Source: Gammaproteobacteria bacterium (GTDB lineage: Bacteria > Pseudomonadota > Gammaproteobacteria > Legionellales > Legionellaceae). From it: a DNA stretch of 52,394 nucleotides. The stretch lies in contig JASBUO010000073.1 in NCBI GenBank assembly GCA_030147855.1, positions 1 to 52,394 on the forward strand. The letters run 5' to 3'. Within the stretch, counting starts at the first letter, position 1. Each line of letters starts with the position of its first letter. The notes under the pieces are model-generated. The model searched no databases. It was not told where the DNA came from and saw only the letters and a program-made list of their open reading frames with translations. Of this stretch, positions 24,750 to 34,976 are shown one piece after another. The position numbers and the translations under genes are program-made.

Positions 24750-27331
24750 AAACTTCGCTTAACCTCTACTGTTTCAAAGACCTCAATCATGTCACCCACT
24801 TTGACATCATTATAGTTTTTAACACCCACACCACACTCAAGGCCCTGCCGTACTTCATTTGCATCATCTTTGAAGCGTCGTAACGACTCAAGCTCACCTT
24901 CATAAATGACCACATGATCACGCAAAACACGAATTGGGTTGTGACGCTTTAAGGCACCCTCGAGCACCATACAACCTGCAATTGCACCAAGCTTCGGTGA
25001 GCGGAAAACATCTCGCACCTCAGCTGTTCCAACAATTTTTTCTTGGAAAGTTGGTTCAAGCAAGCCAGACAAAGCTGCTTTTACTTGGTCAACAATGTCA
25101 TAAATTACGCTGTAGTAATTTAATGTAACCGATTCTGATTCTGCCAACCGCTTCGCACCCGCATCAGCTCGCACGTTAAACCCAATTAAAAGCGCTTGTG
25201 ATGCTATCGCCAAATGGACATCCGACTCAGTAATACCACCCACCCCTGTCGAAATCACATTCACGCTTACTTCATCATTTGAAAGCTTAGTAAGCGCCTC
25301 AGAAATTGCTTCAACCGAACCCTGTACATCCGCTTTCAATGCAATATTTAAGCTCTTCACATCGCCTGCATTAATTTCATCAAACATCCCTTCTAAGGTA
25401 TTTCTCTGACGTCTTGCAAGTTTTACATCTCGGAACTTGCCCTGGCGGAATAAAGCTACTTCACGCGCTCGTTTCTCATTCGGAACAACAATTGCTTCAT
25501 CCCCTGCATGTGGTACAGCCGATAGACCTAATACCTCGACAGGAATAGATGGGCCGGCACTTTGCACTTGCTCGCCATTATCGCGCACCAACGCACGAAT
25601 ACGGCCATACTGTAGACCTGCAAGTAGCATATCTCCCTTATTTAACGTACCACTTTGCACCAAAATACTGGCAACTGGGCCGCGTCCTTTGTCAAGACGT
25701 GACTCAATTACAATCCCTTTTGCAGCCCCTTCGTTATGAGCTCGAAGCTCTAACACTTCTGCCTGTAGCAAAACGGCATCTAAGAGTTCATCAACACCTT
25801 GGCCTGTTTTTGCAGAAATTTGTACGAACTGTGTATCTCCACCCCATGCTTCAGGAATCACATCGTGGCCGGATAATTCATTCATCACACGATCTGGATC
25901 AATTTCAGGTTTATCAACTTTATTGACCGCAATAATAATTGGTACCCCTGCAGCTTTCGAGTGCTGCACAGCTTCAATGGTTTGTGGCTTCACACCATCA
26001 TCTGCCGCCACAACCAAAATAACAATATCGGTTGCTTGAGCACCCCGTGCACGCATTGCTGTAAATGCTGCGTGCCCTGGTGTATCCAAGAAGGTTAAAT
26101 CGCCTTTCTTTGTCGAAACATGATAGGCACCAATATGCTGGGTAATGCCGCCTGCTTCACCAGCAGCCACTTTTGTGCGGCGAATATAATCGAGTAAAGA
26201 TGTTTTACCGTGATCAACATGCCCCATAATTGTAACAACCGGTGCACGAACAACTCTATCACCGATTTGTGCATCTGCATGTGCGGTGTCTAAGTCTTTC
26301 TCAAGTATATCTTCACTGAGGGCATGTGCTTTATGCCCCATTTCTTCAACCACTATCATCGCAGTTTCTTGATCAATAACTTGGTTAATCGTTGCCATGG
26401 CACCCAAGTTCATCATCGCTTTAATCACTTCCGCCCCCTTCACCGACATCTTCTTCGCCAGGTCAGCAACAGAAATGGTTTCAGGAACAGCAACATTATG
26501 CACAACCGGTGCGGTTGGTTTTTCAAAACCTTGTGTTAAGTGTTCTTCTGCCTCACGATAACGATCTGATTTTTCAGAACCTTTTCGTTTTTTCGGTTTA
26601 TGGCGCCGACCATGCCCAGAAAAGCTAGAGTCCATATCATCACGTGAAGCGGCATCATATTTTGCTTTCTTTCTTCCACGTTTTGCATCTTGCCTTGAAT
26701 CGGCTTTTGAATCACTATCTGCATGACTCTTTTTCTTCTCTCTGGGAGCTGTATCTGCAATCGGTGCAGGCTCAATAACTGGCTCAGATACATCAGTTTC
26801 TTCTACTTCTGACGTTGCTCCTTTTGTTTCATCCGCAACCTCTTGGGTCATCTCAGCTGAGACTTCATCTGCTATAACTACTTCAGATGATGTGTTGTCT
26901 TCAGATATAACCGTCTCATCCACTGCTGCGGCAACAGCTTCAACTTCAGCCTCAACCTCAACCTCAACCTTAGCAGCTTCTTCAGTGGGCATTTCAACTT
27001 CAAGATCAACAGGCGGCTCGGCTAAACTACTTCGTTTTACATAAGTTCGTTTCTTACGCACTTCAATATTAACGGTTTTCCCACGGTGCACATCCTGACC
27101 CAAAGTCACTTGAGAAACGCTTTTACGACGTAAGGTAATTCGGTCGGGAGAAGCAGCTGCCACCTGCGTTTTGCTGGCATTCAAATGGCTTAGCAAAGCC
27201 CGTCGCTGCTCTTCACTTACAGGTTGCTCTTCTTTCGTAATAGACAACCCTGCACTCTGTAACTGACTTAATAAACGCTCAACAGAAATGCCTGCGTCTT
27301 CAGCCAATTGCTTTACTGTGACATCCGCCAT
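24746..27331 (-). CDS. infB: Translation initiation factor IF-2
   Basis: The 861-residue GTPase brings fMet-tRNA to the 30S subunit and promotes subunit joining. The N-terminus has an IF2_N domain ([19 protein letters not shown]), then a long low-complexity stretch (about 95-260) of Glu/Val/Ala followed by a Lys/Arg-rich part, and a second IF2_N-like domain (about 285-340). The G domain (about 365-530) shows G1 [13 protein letters not shown]3 [15 protein letters not shown] and G4 NKVDKPE. Domains II to IV end with [18 protein letters not shown] and the C-terminal [14 protein letters not shown]. Any internal second start, as in E. coli, was not determined. It is coupled to rbfA. Confidence 0.97.
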   Translation of the reverse strand: MADVTVKQLAEDAGISVERLLSQLQSAGLSITKEEQPVSEEQRRALLSHLNASKTQVAAASPDRITLRRKSVSQVTLGQDVHRGKTVNIEVRKKRTYVKRSSLAEPPVDLEVEMPTEEAAKVEVEVEAEVEAVAAAVDETVISEDNTSSEVVIADEVSAEMTQEVADETKGATSEVEETDVSEPVIEPAPIADTAPREKKKSHADSDSKADSRQDAKRGRKKAKYDAASRDDMDSSFSGHGRRHKPKKRKGSEKSDRYREAEEHLTQGFEKPTAPVVHNVAVPETISVADLAKKMSVKGAEVIKAMMNLGAMATINQVIDQETAMIVVEEMGHKAHALSEDILEKDLDTAHADAQIGDRVVRAPVVTIMGHVDHGKTSLLDYIRRTKVAAGEAGGITQHIGAYHVSTKKGDLTFLDTPGHAAFTAMRARGAQATDIVILVVAADDGVKPQTIEAVQHSKAAGVPIIIAVNKVDKPEIDPDRVMNELSGHDVIPEAWGGDTQFVQISAKTGQGVDELLDAVLLQAEVLELRAHNEGAAKGIVIESRLDKGRGPVASILVQSGTLNKGDMLLAGLQYGRIRALVRDNGEQVQSAGPSIPVEVLGLSAVPHAGDEAIVVPNEKRAREVALFRQGKFRDVKLARRQRNTLEGMFDEINAGDVKSLNIALKADVQGSVEAISEALTKLSNDEVSVNVISTGVGGITESDVHLAIASQALLIGFNVRADAGAKRLAESESVTLNYYSVIYDIVDQVKAALSGLLEPTFQEKIVGTAEVRDVFRSPKLGAIAGCMVLEGALKRHNPIRVLRDHVVIYEGELESLRRFKDDANEVRQGLECGVGVKNYNDVKVGDMIEVFETVEVKRSL

Positions 27332-27362
27332 GTTTTACTCCTCACTTACATTCAGTAACGCA

Positions 27363-28853
27363 TCACGCATCATCAGATTCAAACCATGCTTCTCGTGCCT
27401 TCATGATTAAATTACCCGCCTTTTCTGGCGTCATTCCCGGCACATCGAGTAACTCATCCACCGCATGTTCTGCCAACAGTTCTCGGGTTGTAATGCCTTC
27501 GGCCATTAGCCCTTCTAATAACTCGGGTGTTATACCTTCCATTGATGCTAAATCAAGTTTTCTATCTTGCTCTTTATTACCACCACCTGTTAATGCCTGT
27601 GTTAGCAAGTAATCATTTGCTCGATTCCGGAGCTCGTCAATAATTTCTTCGTCAAATGCTTCAATAGCAAATAACTCTTCTTTAGGTACGTAAGCAACTT
27701 CTTCCAATGATGAAAACCCATTATTTATTAATAAGTGCGCAATTTCATCATCAATTTGTAAGGTTGAAGTAAAGAGCTCGACAATTTTAGCTGCTTCTTC
27801 TTGATTTTTCCCTTCAAAATCTTCGATGGTCATCACATTAAGTGTCCAACCAGTCAATTGACTCGCCAAGCGCACATTCTGACCACTGCGTCCAATTGCT
27901 TGGGAAAGTTGTGATGCGTGCACTGCTAAGTCCATAGTATGTGAATCTTCATCTACAACAATCGACAAGACTTCGGCAGGCGCCATGGCATTAATAACTA
28001 ATTGTGCTGGGTTATCATCCCAAAGCACAATATCAACTCGCTCACCACCCAGCTCGCTTGAAACCGCCTGCACACGCGCACCACGCATTCCAACACATGC
28101 ACCCACTGGGTCTATACGCCCATCATTGGTTTTAACTGCAATTTTCGCACGGCTGCCGGGTTCACGTGCTGCCGCCTTAATTTCAATCACACTTTCCCCA
28201 ATCTCCGGCACTTCAATACGGAATAACTCAACCAACATTTCATCTCGTATACGACTGACCAATAGCTGCGGGCCTCGTGGTTGGTCGGAAATTGCATACA
28301 GGTATGCACGGACACGATCATTGGTTCGAAACATTTCTTGTGGCAACATTTCAGTTCGTGACAAGAATGCTTCTGCTTTTCCACCTAAGTCAATAATCAC
28401 ATGCTCACGTGTCACTTTCTTGACCGTGCCATATACCAACTGACCCAGTTTTGCTTTAAATTGGTCTTCAACTAGTTGTCTTTCTGCTTCTCGCATTCTC
28501 TGCGCAATAGCTTGTCGAGCGCTTTGAGCTGCAATTCGCCCAAATTCAATCGACGGCATAAGCTCTTCAATACGTCCACCAACTTCAATTTCTGGTGCAC
28601 GCTCACGTGCTGCTTCAAGCGTTAATTCACGCTCAGGAAACATCAGCTCATCATCAGCGACCACATCCCAATATCGAAACGTTTCATATTCTCCGGTACG
28701 TGAGTCAAGCTTCACACGTATACCCATCTCCATCCCTGAGAGCTTACGCGTTGCAGATTCTAACCCTACTTGAATAGCTTCCAGTACCGTTTCTTTAGAC
28801 ACGCCCTTTTCATTGGATAATGCCTCAGCCACTAACAACAATTCTTTGCTCAT
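27363..28853 (-). CDS. nusA: Transcription termination/antitermination factor NusA
   Basis: The 496-residue factor binds RNA polymerase and modulates pausing, termination and antitermination. Domains in order are an N-terminal polymerase-binding domain (about 1-130), S1 (about 135-200, [23 protein letters not shown]), two KH domains (about 205-345, [27 protein letters not shown] and [17 protein letters not shown]), and two acidic helix-hairpin-helix repeats at the C-terminus ([23 protein letters not shown] and [20 protein letters not shown]), as in gammaproteobacteria. Length equals E. coli NusA (495). It overlaps rimP by 4 bases (ATGA). Confidence 0.97.
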   Translation of the reverse strand: MSKELLLVAEALSNEKGVSKETVLEAIQVGLESATRKLSGMEMGIRVKLDSRTGEYETFRYWDVVADDELMFPERELTLEAARERAPEIEVGGRIEELMPSIEFGRIAAQSARQAIAQRMREAERQLVEDQFKAKLGQLVYGTVKKVTREHVIIDLGGKAEAFLSRTEMLPQEMFRTNDRVRAYLYAISDQPRGPQLLVSRIRDEMLVELFRIEVPEIGESVIEIKAAAREPGSRAKIAVKTNDGRIDPVGACVGMRGARVQAVSSELGGERVDIVLWDDNPAQLVINAMAPAEVLSIVVDEDSHTMDLAVHASQLSQAIGRSGQNVRLASQLTGWTLNVMTIEDFEGKNQEEAAKIVELFTSTLQIDDEIAHLLINNGFSSLEEVAYVPKEELFAIEAFDEEIIDELRNRANDYLLTQALTGGGNKEQDRKLDLASMEGITPELLEGLMAEGITTRELLAEHAVDELLDVPGMTPEKAGNLIMKAREAWFESDDA

Positions 28854-29308
28854 GCTTCGCCTCGTTCGACTGTCAAATGTGCTTTAATAATGTTTGAAAA
28901 AAGAAACGTTTGTTCAACGTCACCTTCTAATAAAACCAGCGTATCATCCTGAACCGCCCCAATTATACCCACTATATTACGCCTACCGTCCATAGGAACA
29001 TTCAAACGAATCTGAACCCTACCCCCTAAGTAACGTGCATATTGCTCAGGATAAAATAGCGGTCTTGGCATACCAGGTGAAGAAATTTCTAACTGATACT
29101 GACCTGGAATGGGGTCATGCACATCAAGCAACGCACTCACCTGCCTGCTAACACGCTCACAATCATCCAGCACTACACCCTCTGGCTTATCAATATAAAT
29201 ACGCAAAGTGCCTGAGCGGCCTTGCCGTTGATATTCGGCACCCCAAAACTCAATCCCCATATCTTCAATGCTTGGACGCACTAATTGCTCGATGTCTTGT
29301 TGAATCAT
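28850..29308 (-). CDS. rimP: Ribosome maturation factor RimP
   Basis: The 152-residue factor assists 30S maturation. The N-terminal alpha/beta domain (about 1-83) shows [23 protein letters not shown] and [36 protein letters not shown]; the C-terminal SH3-like domain follows (about 84-150). Length is typical. It lies 53 bases after tRNA-fMet, with an intervening attenuator-like hairpin, and overlaps nusA by 4 bases. Confidence 0.95.
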   Translation of the reverse strand: MIQQDIEQLVRPSIEDMGIEFWGAEYQRQGRSGTLRIYIDKPEGVVLDDCERVSRQVSALLDVHDPIPGQYQLEISSPGMPRPLFYPEQYARYLGGRVQIRLNVPMDGRRNIVGIIGAVQDDTLVLLEGDVEQTFLFSNIIKAHLTVERGEA

Positions 29309-29329
29309 AAAATCAAACCGTTAGATAAC

Positions 29330-29355
29330 AAAAAACCCCATAAATGGGGCTTTTC
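29330..29355 (-). terminator. Attenuator-like terminator between tRNA-fMet and rimP
   Basis: On the minus strand GCCCCAT (29350-29344) and ATGGGG (29341-29336) pair across TT, and six T follow (29335-29330). It would end most tRNA transcripts while letting some polymerase continue into rimP-nusA. Confidence 0.8.
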
Positions 29356-29361
29356 TAAAAG

Positions 29362-29438
<77 letters not shown>

Positions 29439-29451
29439 TCAACTGGGAGTA

Positions 29452-29480
29452 ATTATACGAGGAAGTGTCCTGTGACGCAA
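29452..29480 (-). promoter_or_regulatory. Promoter of the metY-rimP-nusA-infB operon
   Basis: On the minus strand TTGCGT (29480-29475) and a consensus TATAAT (29457-29452) are spaced by 17 bases, 13 bases before the tRNA. The -35 half resembles that of the tRNA-Val promoter (TTGCGA). Confidence 0.75.
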
Positions 29481-29491
29481 GTAGTTTATGC

Positions 29492-30766
29492 TCATTCATT
29501 TTTCGCACCGCAATAAGTCTCATCAATACCCAATAACATAAACAGTGCAAACACGAATGAAATGGGTAGTAAACTCAGTGCGGTGTGATACCCTGCAACA
29601 GAAAACTGTGGGACCTGATTTACCAGCACGCCATCCCACATGCAATCTAATGCCACCCCAACCAATGGCTCAAAAAAAGCTTCAAATATTGAGTTGAATG
29701 TATTCATAATACCTAACACGGTTGCTGCAAGAGTGAGCGCAAACATTTCTCGAATCATGGCAAAGCTCGTGAAAAAGCCACTTGCGCTAAAACCAAATAG
29801 AAAGAGCAGTATACTGAGCAAAAATAGGCTTAGCGAGGAACTATACAACACAACCAGCAATAATAGCAGCGCTCCGAAAGTCCCTCCAAACAACACAGGC
29901 TTTCTACGTCGAATATGGTCAGAAAACCATCCCCAGAAAGGTGCGCCGAGTGCAAACCCCATAAAAATACAAGACACAGCAAACGCTGCATCTGCGCGCG
30001 ACACATGATATACCGTCTCTAAAAATGGTACGCCCCATAATCCGCCAAATACAGATACAGGTGCAAATGCAAGCCCACTATATAGTGATAAAAACCAAGT
30101 ATGCCGACTGACAAGGATACATTTTAACTGCGCTGTCGTTTTCTCTGACGATTGATGTGCCTCTACTATCGGCTGGGGTTTATCGCGCAATACTAAATAG
30201 TAAATAGCGCCCAAACACATCCCCGTAATACCCACTACTTCAAGTGCTGCCCGAAACCCCTCAGACTGTACTAAAAGTGCCAGTGGCATTTGCCCTCCCA
30301 CCGCGCCAAGCATGGCTGCTGTCATAAACAGCCCTGATATAAACGCAAAGCGCTTCGGTGAAAACCAAACAGATGCAAGTTTAAAACAAGAGACTGCGGC
30401 AAACGCAGCACCCGCCCCCATTAAAGCACGTGCAATACATGCAACCCATAAAGCGTGAGTATGTGCAAACGCAAAGGTTGCAACACTGCATACAAAAATA
30501 GCCGCCGTTGTAAGCAATCTCGGACTATATTTATCGATCAAAACACCCACTGGAATTTGCATGATTAAATATGCATAAAAATAAAATGCAGATAAGTGCC
30601 CAAGCCCTGCGCCATTCACATGAAACGCTTGCATTAAGTCATGCGTCATCACACTTGGTGAGACTTGGATTAAATATTTATAAAACAAAAACCCTGCGGA
30701 AATAATCCAAATTGCGCATAAATAAAATGACTCAAGCGGCCGTTTGTATAATTCCAGTCGGTCCAT
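29492..30766 (-). CDS. Major facilitator superfamily transporter
   Basis: The protein of 424 residues starts at ATG 30766, with GAGGG eight bases upstream; longer in-frame TTG starts lack support. About twelve membrane segments are visible. The motif-A positions lie where expected, GVLIDKYSPRLL between helices 2 and 3 and GWFSDHIRRRKPVLF between helices 8 and 9, and the central loop (about 190-215) is hydrophilic. Residues QVSPSVMTHDLMQAFHVNGAGLGHLSAFYF resemble the sugar-phosphate and amino-acid transporter groups common in intracellular gammaproteobacteria. The substrate cannot be told from sequence. The gene is on the same strand as, and just upstream of, the metY operon. Confidence 0.85.
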   Translation of the reverse strand: MDRLELYKRPLESFYLCAIWIISAGFLFYKYLIQVSPSVMTHDLMQAFHVNGAGLGHLSAFYFYAYLIMQIPVGVLIDKYSPRLLTTAAIFVCSVATFAFAHTHALWVACIARALMGAGAAFAAVSCFKLASVWFSPKRFAFISGLFMTAAMLGAVGGQMPLALLVQSEGFRAALEVVGITGMCLGAIYYLVLRDKPQPIVEAHQSSEKTTAQLKCILVSRHTWFLSLYSGLAFAPVSVFGGLWGVPFLETVYHVSRADAAFAVSCIFMGFALGAPFWGWFSDHIRRRKPVLFGGTFGALLLLLVVLYSSSLSLFLLSILLFLFGFSASGFFTSFAMIREMFALTLAATVLGIMNTFNSIFEAFFEPLVGVALDCMWDGVLVNQVPQFSVAGYHTALSLLPISFVFALFMLLGIDETYCGAKNE

Positions 30767-31042
30767 GCCTACAACCCTCTTTAAAGACAATTAATAGTTC
30801 AATGATGTTTACCTGCTGGTAAGTTCGCCCTGAGGCGTAGCAGATAATTAAAGAGCCGAACGACTCAGAGCAAACGCGCAGGTGTGGCAAGTCACCACAA
30901 GTGATAAGACTTGATTAACAACAAACTGGCTGAAACGAGCGAACAATGCGTGCATCAAAATTATCATAGAAACAAGAGAAGATAACTCATGCTAACTTTT
31001 TAACCAAAAACATGTCAAGAAAAATATTGGTAACATATATGT
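30767..31042. other. Non-coding stretch with short dyads
   Basis: No gene is supported. GTTCGC (30823-30828) is mirrored by GCGAAC (30939-30944), ACCTGC (30811-30816) by GCAGGT (30878-30883), and GTGGC-AAGT-CACCAC adds a local hairpin. The arms are short and partly crossing, so any structure is uncertain. The MFS gene promoter should lie here, but none stood out. Confidence 0.35.
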
Positions 31043-32134
31043 TTAATTAAATGGATTACAGCCACCTCCTTCAGGACCTTTACACGTAGGCAAGTCTGAA
31101 CAACAATCACCGCCACCTTCTTCTGGTGACTTACAACATGCACTTCCCTTGCAGGGGTTATTTCCAGGGCCGCCCTCACCGTCTATCATTGGGCACAACA
31201 TGCCATGCATCCTTTCACTCACTACCGCAAAAGAAGACAACACACGTGACAACTCTCGACTGTTCAAGGGATGAATCAAATGAAATAAACGTTCTTCTAT
31301 ACTGAACAGCACGTTTTCCCACTTTACCCTTATATTGTCTGTACTAACGCTCCGCGGCAACCTTGAAATTTTCTCAAATAACTCAAGATGCATCGACTTT
31401 AGCGCATCTAACATGCGAGAAACAGCGTGCTCTTTCTCAGCTGTTTCGCCCTTATAATCAACGCTTAAGTTAAGCACATTATATTGATTAGTTTTTAAGT
31501 CTTCATCCATGTCTTGTACTGCATCATACAAATAAACATAACGTCCGAAATAACGCCCTCCTAACCGCAATATATCTTCAGGGAGCGTTGAAAGCGACTT
31601 GCCCGCTTCAAGCATTAACAAAGTATAACCTTTTTCTGTAGGCTCTGTTGCCTGCAAAAGATGACTAGCTTCCTGAGACTCCCGTAGCTCTCCAAGTTTA
31701 ATCTGCGCCTCAAGCTTTGATAACATATCAAAAGCTTGCAATGAGCGTCTTGCTTTTCTCATCAAAGGAAAATAAGCCCATGCATACACCTTGCTTCGTA
31801 AAGTCGGCAAATCTTTCGCATTATCTCTTAACTTGATTCCCACCATAAAGCTACACACAGCAGCCAGGCGTTTTTGATGTTCAGTAACTTTTGCTTTTTT
31901 TCCAATTACCCCCCCTTTTCTACAATTATTACAAGCAAAGGGGTGGTGCGAAGACTCAGCTGTTTCAGTCAAGAGCCAATCGAGCATAACCACATCATTC
32001 ACCAAGAAGAAGCGGTTGACCGCACCAAAACCAGATGCAGATAACGCTGCGCATAAATTACAATAACTAGCGTGATACAAGGCCCTGTGCACGCTTGATA
32101 AATGCTTTAAAGATGGCTTCAAAAGTCCAAACAT
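31043..32134 (-). CDS. DUF5685-like protein with Cys/Gly-rich tail
   Basis: Counting from ATG 32134, 5 bases after the upstream stop, the protein has 363 residues. It begins FGLLKPSLKHLSS and then YCNLCAALS, matching the DUF5685 opening (FGYxxP then YCGLC). ACNNCRKGG is a second CxxC. The centre holds an Asp-rich motif, GRYFGRYVYLYDAVQDMDED, followed by YNVLNL, which parallels the family block of the same kind and could bind metal. The last 40 residues are a flexible Gly/Glu tail with seven Cys (NPCKGSACCKS, GDCCSDLPTCKG, GGCNPFN). No signal peptide is seen. The function of the family is not known to me. It forms a two-gene unit with the four-helix membrane protein upstream. Family call is from motif memory. 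Confidence 0.7.
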   Translation of the reverse strand: MFGLLKPSLKHLSSVHRALYHASYCNLCAALSASGFGAVNRFFLVNDVVMLDWLLTETAESSHHPFACNNCRKGGVIGKKAKVTEHQKRLAAVCSFMVGIKLRDNAKDLPTLRSKVYAWAYFPLMRKARRSLQAFDMLSKLEAQIKLGELRESQEASHLLQATEPTEKGYTLLMLEAGKSLSTLPEDILRLGGRYFGRYVYLYDAVQDMDEDLKTNQYNVLNLSVDYKGETAEKEHAVSRMLDALKSMHLELFEKISRLPRSVSTDNIRVKWENVLFSIEERLFHLIHPLNSRELSRVLSSFAVVSERMHGMLCPMIDGEGGPGNNPCKGSACCKSPEEGGGDCCSDLPTCKGPEGGGCNPFN

Positions 32135-32139
32135 AATAC

Positions 32140-32541
32140 TTACCAACACCAAGTTTTAGTGAGCGGTTTAATAGCAAGCACGATCATAATAATGAGATAA
32201 AGCCACCAATCAACACTTGCTAACAGAGGCATCAATACACACAACATAAAAGCAAAAAAGAAGGTACTTAAAAACAAGAGTACTTGGTTAGATGGATTGT
32301 TTGTTTTCAAAAATGCATGCGCTTTCTTAAGCATTCCACCTTTTTGCGAAAAAAAATGTACCACTAAAGGCAACCAGCACATCACAAATAAAATACAATA
32401 AAACCACCAGTCTAAAAATGACAAGCGCGGATAAAGCACAAAGATGAGTAACCCAAATACAAAATAAACAGACTTGACCAGCGATAAGTCAACCAGTGAG
32501 AACTTATGTAGTTGTTTTGACAAAAAACTTTCTGCAGTCAT
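32140..32541 (-). CDS. Small four-helix membrane protein of unknown function
   Basis: From ATG 32541, seven bases after AGGAGG, the protein has 133 residues. Four hydrophobic segments are arranged as two similar pairs: SVYFVFGLLIFVLYP with WWFYCILFVMCWLPLVVHFF, and QVLLFLSTFFFAFMLCVLM with WWLYLIIMIVLAIKPL. Both pairs carry a DWW motif (LSFLDWWFYC and LASVDWWLYL), so the protein looks like an internal duplication. It ends TWCW. The stop is 5 bases before the DUF5685-like gene, which indicates cotranslation and a shared role. I do not recognise the family. Confidence 0.75.
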   Translation of the reverse strand: MTAESFLSKQLHKFSLVDLSLVKSVYFVFGLLIFVLYPRLSFLDWWFYCILFVMCWLPLVVHFFSQKGGMLKKAHAFLKTNNPSNQVLLFLSTFFFAFMLCVLMPLLASVDWWLYLIIMIVLAIKPLTKTWCW

Positions 32542-32671
32542 CACAAAACCTCCTGTTTTGCATTACACAGCTCGAAAATCTATGCTCTACAACTACCACA
32601 GTACCACAGACGCACACATCACGTCATCTTTTACGCACTGCAAAACTACCATCGTAACATTAACAACTCAA

Positions 32672-33514
32672 TTAATGCCGCACAAACAATTGCTTGACCT
32701 CATTCTCATCAAATTCAAAATGTTTATTGCAATACTCACATTTTACTTCAATAAAACGGTTGGTATTTAAAAGCTCGAGTGCTTCTTTTTCTCCCATCAC
32801 CATAATAGCATTTGCCATTTTCTCACCACTACAAGGGCAGTAAAATGCAACAGGCTGAGGTTCAAATAACTGAATTGTTTCTTCATGAAAAAGTTTACTG
32901 AGCAAGGTTTCTGTGTCCCAGTTCAGTAGCTCTTTGTCGGTAAGAGTATTGGCTAATATCTGAATATGTTGCCATTGCTCGTCAATGTCTGACGCATCGG
33001 GTAGTTTTTGTAACAACAAACCAGCCGCTTCTTGTCGCGCGCTATCATAAGCAAGCCATAGCCTGGTTTCTAATTGTTCTGATTGAGAGAAATAACCTTC
33101 TAATGCCTTGGCAATAGATTGATGATTAATGTTTACAATACTTTGGTAATGCTGGTTGGTTTTATTTTTTTGAATAGTGATAACCAGCTCTCCCCTTTCA
33201 AAATCTTTTTTTAGCGCCGCGAATGACTCTGTCTCATCCCATTTTGCGGTCCCTCGAATTCTATACTGATTATCACTTTTAGCAACCAGCATTCTAAGCG
33301 GGCCACGCCCCTGAAATTGAATGGTTAGTTGACCATCATACTTCAACATCGCCGAAAGCAAGCCGCCAGCACACAATGTCTGGCCAAGTAACTCAGACAC
33401 TGTGGGAGGATAGTCATGCTGCTGCAAAATAGTTTTTAACGTACTATCTAGGCGGATTACTTTTCCGCGAACACATGTATCTTTAAAAATAAATCGTTGC
33501 AACAAGTCCATCAT
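32672..33514 (-). CDS. hslO: Redox-regulated chaperone Hsp33
   Basis: The 280-residue holdase chaperone is activated when its zinc-bound cysteines are oxidised. Both zinc motifs are present, CPCSGEKM at about 232 and CEYCNKHFEF at about 263, in the order CxC and CxxC. The N-terminal core shows LGQTLCAGGLLSAMLKYDGQLTIQFQGRGPL. Length is close to E. coli (292). Its ATG lies 13 bases after the nuoN stop on the same strand, so it is probably read from the nuo transcript; this position is unusual to my knowledge. Confidence 0.94.
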   Translation of the reverse strand: MMDLLQRFIFKDTCVRGKVIRLDSTLKTILQQHDYPPTVSELLGQTLCAGGLLSAMLKYDGQLTIQFQGRGPLRMLVAKSDNQYRIRGTAKWDETESFAALKKDFERGELVITIQKNKTNQHYQSIVNINHQSIAKALEGYFSQSEQLETRLWLAYDSARQEAAGLLLQKLPDASDIDEQWQHIQILANTLTDKELLNWDTETLLSKLFHEETIQLFEPQPVAFYCPCSGEKMANAIMVMGEKEALELLNTNRFIEVKCEYCNKHFEFDENEVKQLFVRH

Positions 33515-33527
33515 AGGCCACTTTCAA

Positions 33528-34973
33528 TTAGGCAAATGCCGCAAGGCATGCTGCAATCAACGCACTTGGGAAAATTCCAAAATACAACAAACTAAGCCCA
33601 TTCACAGAAAAAACCAACTGTGTTGCTCGCGGCAGATGAATTGGGGCAGGGTCAACGGGCTCGTCAAAGTACATCACCTTCACCACACGTAAATAGTAGA
33701 ACGCCCCAACCACGGCAAATAGAAGACCAAGTACCGCAACCCATAACAAGTGCGCATCCACCAAGGCTTTAAGCACCAATAACTTGGTTAAGAAACCAAC
33801 CATTGGAGGGACACCCGCCATCGAGAATAAAATGAGCATCATCAAAAAAGCGAGCCATGGTTTACGCTGATTCAGACCTCGTAAATCATTAATATGCATC
33901 ACTTCAACGCCTGCGCGTGAAAGCAATGTAAGCAAGCCAAACGCCCCTACCGACATTAAGGCATACACTAAAATATAATATAAAGCCGCACCATATCCTT
34001 CAGGCGTTGCAACTAAAACCCCAAACAACGCATAGCCCGCGTGAGAAATCGTTGAATAAGCCAGTAGACGCTTAATATTGGTTTGTACAATGGCCAGAAT
34101 ATTTCCAAGACCGGTGGATAATAAGGCCAAAATTAAGATGATATGCTGCCATTGGAGCACTAGATCACCCCAACCAAGGGTTAACAAACGAATCGCCATT
34201 CCAAGTGCTGCAATTTTAGGTGCTGCACTAATAAAAAGGGTTGTGTTGTTTGGTGCGCCATCATATATATCTGGTGCCCACATATGAAACGGCGCTGCCG
34301 CAAGCTTAAATGCCATACCCACCACTAAAAACACCAGTGACATAATTAATAAACCTTGCTGCTTTTGGAAAATATCCGTTTCAAGCGCTTTCGCGATACC
34401 ATCAAACTCAAGCGCCCCTGTTGCACCATACAAAAGCGACATCCCATATAATAAAATACCTGATGCCATTGCGCCCATCACAAAATACTTCATCGCTGCT
34501 TCAGCACCATTGGTTTCTGTTCGACGAATAGCCGTCATGGCATACAAAGGCAATGAAAACAGCTCAAGGCCTAAATAAACGGTTAACAACGAATGTGCCG
34601 ACACCAAAACACTCATCCCAAGCGTTGAAAATAAAGCAAGTACAGTATAGTCCCCTGCTGGAATACCACGCTCTTCTAAATAGTCTCGCCCATAGAGTAA
34701 GCTCAAAAACACGGTCACACCCATAAAAATTTTCATGAGGCATCCCATGTCATCGCTCACAAATGTGTTTGAAAACAATAGCTCACGACCATGCCCTAGA
34801 AAGGAAAGGCTTTCCCCCACCATCATAAATAACCCAAGCGACGCCACCATAAACACAATCAGAGGCCCTTTACGAGGGAAAAATAAATCGCCTAAAAGTG
34901 CTACACAAGCTGCTGTCAACAATGTCATTTCAGGCAGCGCTAAGTGCATATGATTCAATAATGCAGTTGTCAT
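33528..34973 (-). CDS. nuoN: NADH-quinone oxidoreductase subunit N
   Basis: The 481-residue antiporter-like membrane subunit of complex I is one of three proton channels. About 14 hydrophobic helices are visible. The family block [26 protein letters not shown] with its key Lys lies at about 220, and [17 protein letters not shown] at about 295 carries the second conserved region. Length matches E. coli (485). It is the last nuo gene and precedes hslO. Confidence 0.96.
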   Translation of the reverse strand: MTTALLNHMHLALPEMTLLTAACVALLGDLFFPRKGPLIVFMVASLGLFMMVGESLSFLGHGRELLFSNTFVSDDMGCLMKIFMGVTVFLSLLYGRDYLEERGIPAGDYTVLALFSTLGMSVLVSAHSLLTVYLGLELFSLPLYAMTAIRRTETNGAEAAMKYFVMGAMASGILLYGMSLLYGATGALEFDGIAKALETDIFQKQQGLLIMSLVFLVVGMAFKLAAAPFHMWAPDIYDGAPNNTTLFISAAPKIAALGMAIRLLTLGWGDLVLQWQHIILILALLSTGLGNILAIVQTNIKRLLAYSTISHAGYALFGVLVATPEGYGAALYYILVYALMSVGAFGLLTLLSRAGVEVMHINDLRGLNQRKPWLAFLMMLILFSMAGVPPMVGFLTKLLVLKALVDAHLLWVAVLGLLFAVVGAFYYLRVVKVMYFDEPVDPAPIHLPRATQLVFSVNGLSLLYFGIFPSALIAACLAAFA

Positions 34974-34976
34974 AAT

